Shown one piece after another: positions 63,613-64,000 of a DNA stretch of 64,000 bases. This DNA is from Helopsaltes ochotensis (taxonomy: Eukaryota > Chordata > Aves > Passeriformes > Locustellidae): assembly GCA_013400155.1 (NCBI GenBank), contig VXBM01000570.1, forward strand, positions 203,110 through 267,109, read 5' to 3'. Both the position numbers and the translations under genes were made by a program. A model generated the notes under the pieces. It saw only the letters and a list, made by a program, of their open reading frames with translations, did not search any database and was not told the origin of the DNA. The stretch's first letter is position 1, and the number at the start of each line of letters is the position of its first letter.

Positions 63613-64000
63613 CTATGACTTATGAGAAGGAGATGCTTTTGAAAGGGAGTGACTGCCTAAGTTTGCACGAAGAGGTGAGTATTCTCCCAAAGACGACACA
63701 AGGAGAGTACCCCATTAGCATGTTGTACTGCAGGGCCTTGGGGATTGGACCTGTCCTCCAACAAAGGCAAAGAGCATACTCACAGTCGTATTTGTAATGT
63801 AGAAATCTGTAAACTCGGCTCCACCTTATTCAGGTAAGGGTTTTCCTCATGGAGAGCTCAGAAGCTCTCTAGGTTTTGCTGTTACTGTTGTCACAGTTTG
63901 ATTATGATGGGAGCTACATGTCCCAACACATAGACACTTGAGATTTCTCAAACTGTGGTTGAATTCCACCTTTACGTCTATTTTCTGTTATGACTCAAAA
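63613..64000. other. Right edge, no gene seen
   Basis: Mixed-composition DNA beyond the CR1 fragment. A 60-codon open frame at 63615 has no recognisable product. It may be part of another repeat that continues outside the window. Confidence 0.5.

Overview
The window is nuclear DNA of a bird, most likely a passerine. Three things point that way: many fragments of CR1 LINEs with the avian 3' tail (TGATTCTG-type repeats), a tRNA-Ile/CR1 composite SINE of the TguSINE1 type, and solo LTRs of the kind common in songbird genomes. There are no prokaryotic features. The DNA is AT-rich, intron-rich and gene-poor.

The only gene I can identify is the 3' part of RTTN (rotatin), on the + strand and covering about the first 28.7 kb. 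Fifteen exons from 4470 to 28393 splice together with GT-AG junctions and matching phases. They form one open frame of 2034 nt, that is 677 codons plus the stop, ending ...VQLLDC-stop. A further 75-nt exon (2302-2376) fits in phase, and a candidate exon (1731-1834) lies further upstream. A short 3'UTR ends at an AATAAA at 28721. The 5' two thirds of the gene lies outside the window. Rotatin is a large armadillo-like centriole and basal-body protein needed for centriole elongation, cilia and left-right axis formation. The introns carry two tail-to-tail CR1 copies (13.9-15.2 kb), a SINE (18.8 kb) and a small LTR scrap (20.7 kb).

From 28.75 to 64 kb I find no recognisable gene. This intergenic DNA holds CR1 fragments, two related solo LTRs (39.3 and 43.1 kb, the second with a perfect 6-bp target duplication), an ERVL-like solo LTR whose ends are inverted copies of one another (40.65-41.3 kb), a decanucleotide tandem repeat, and microsatellites. 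A few coding-looking pieces (33.25 kb, 52.1 kb) are unassigned.

The 45-52 kb part of the assembly is unreliable. A 325-bp segment is repeated either side of a single N (45473). A run of 4951 consecutive T bases (46767-51717), bracketed by single Ns, is almost certainly a gap-filling artefact. The very long Lys/Phe open frames it creates are not genes. I did not find a new biological system. The most useful leads are the assembly errors, the candidate extra or alternative RTTN exons, and the orphan terminal-exon-like segment at 33.25 kb.
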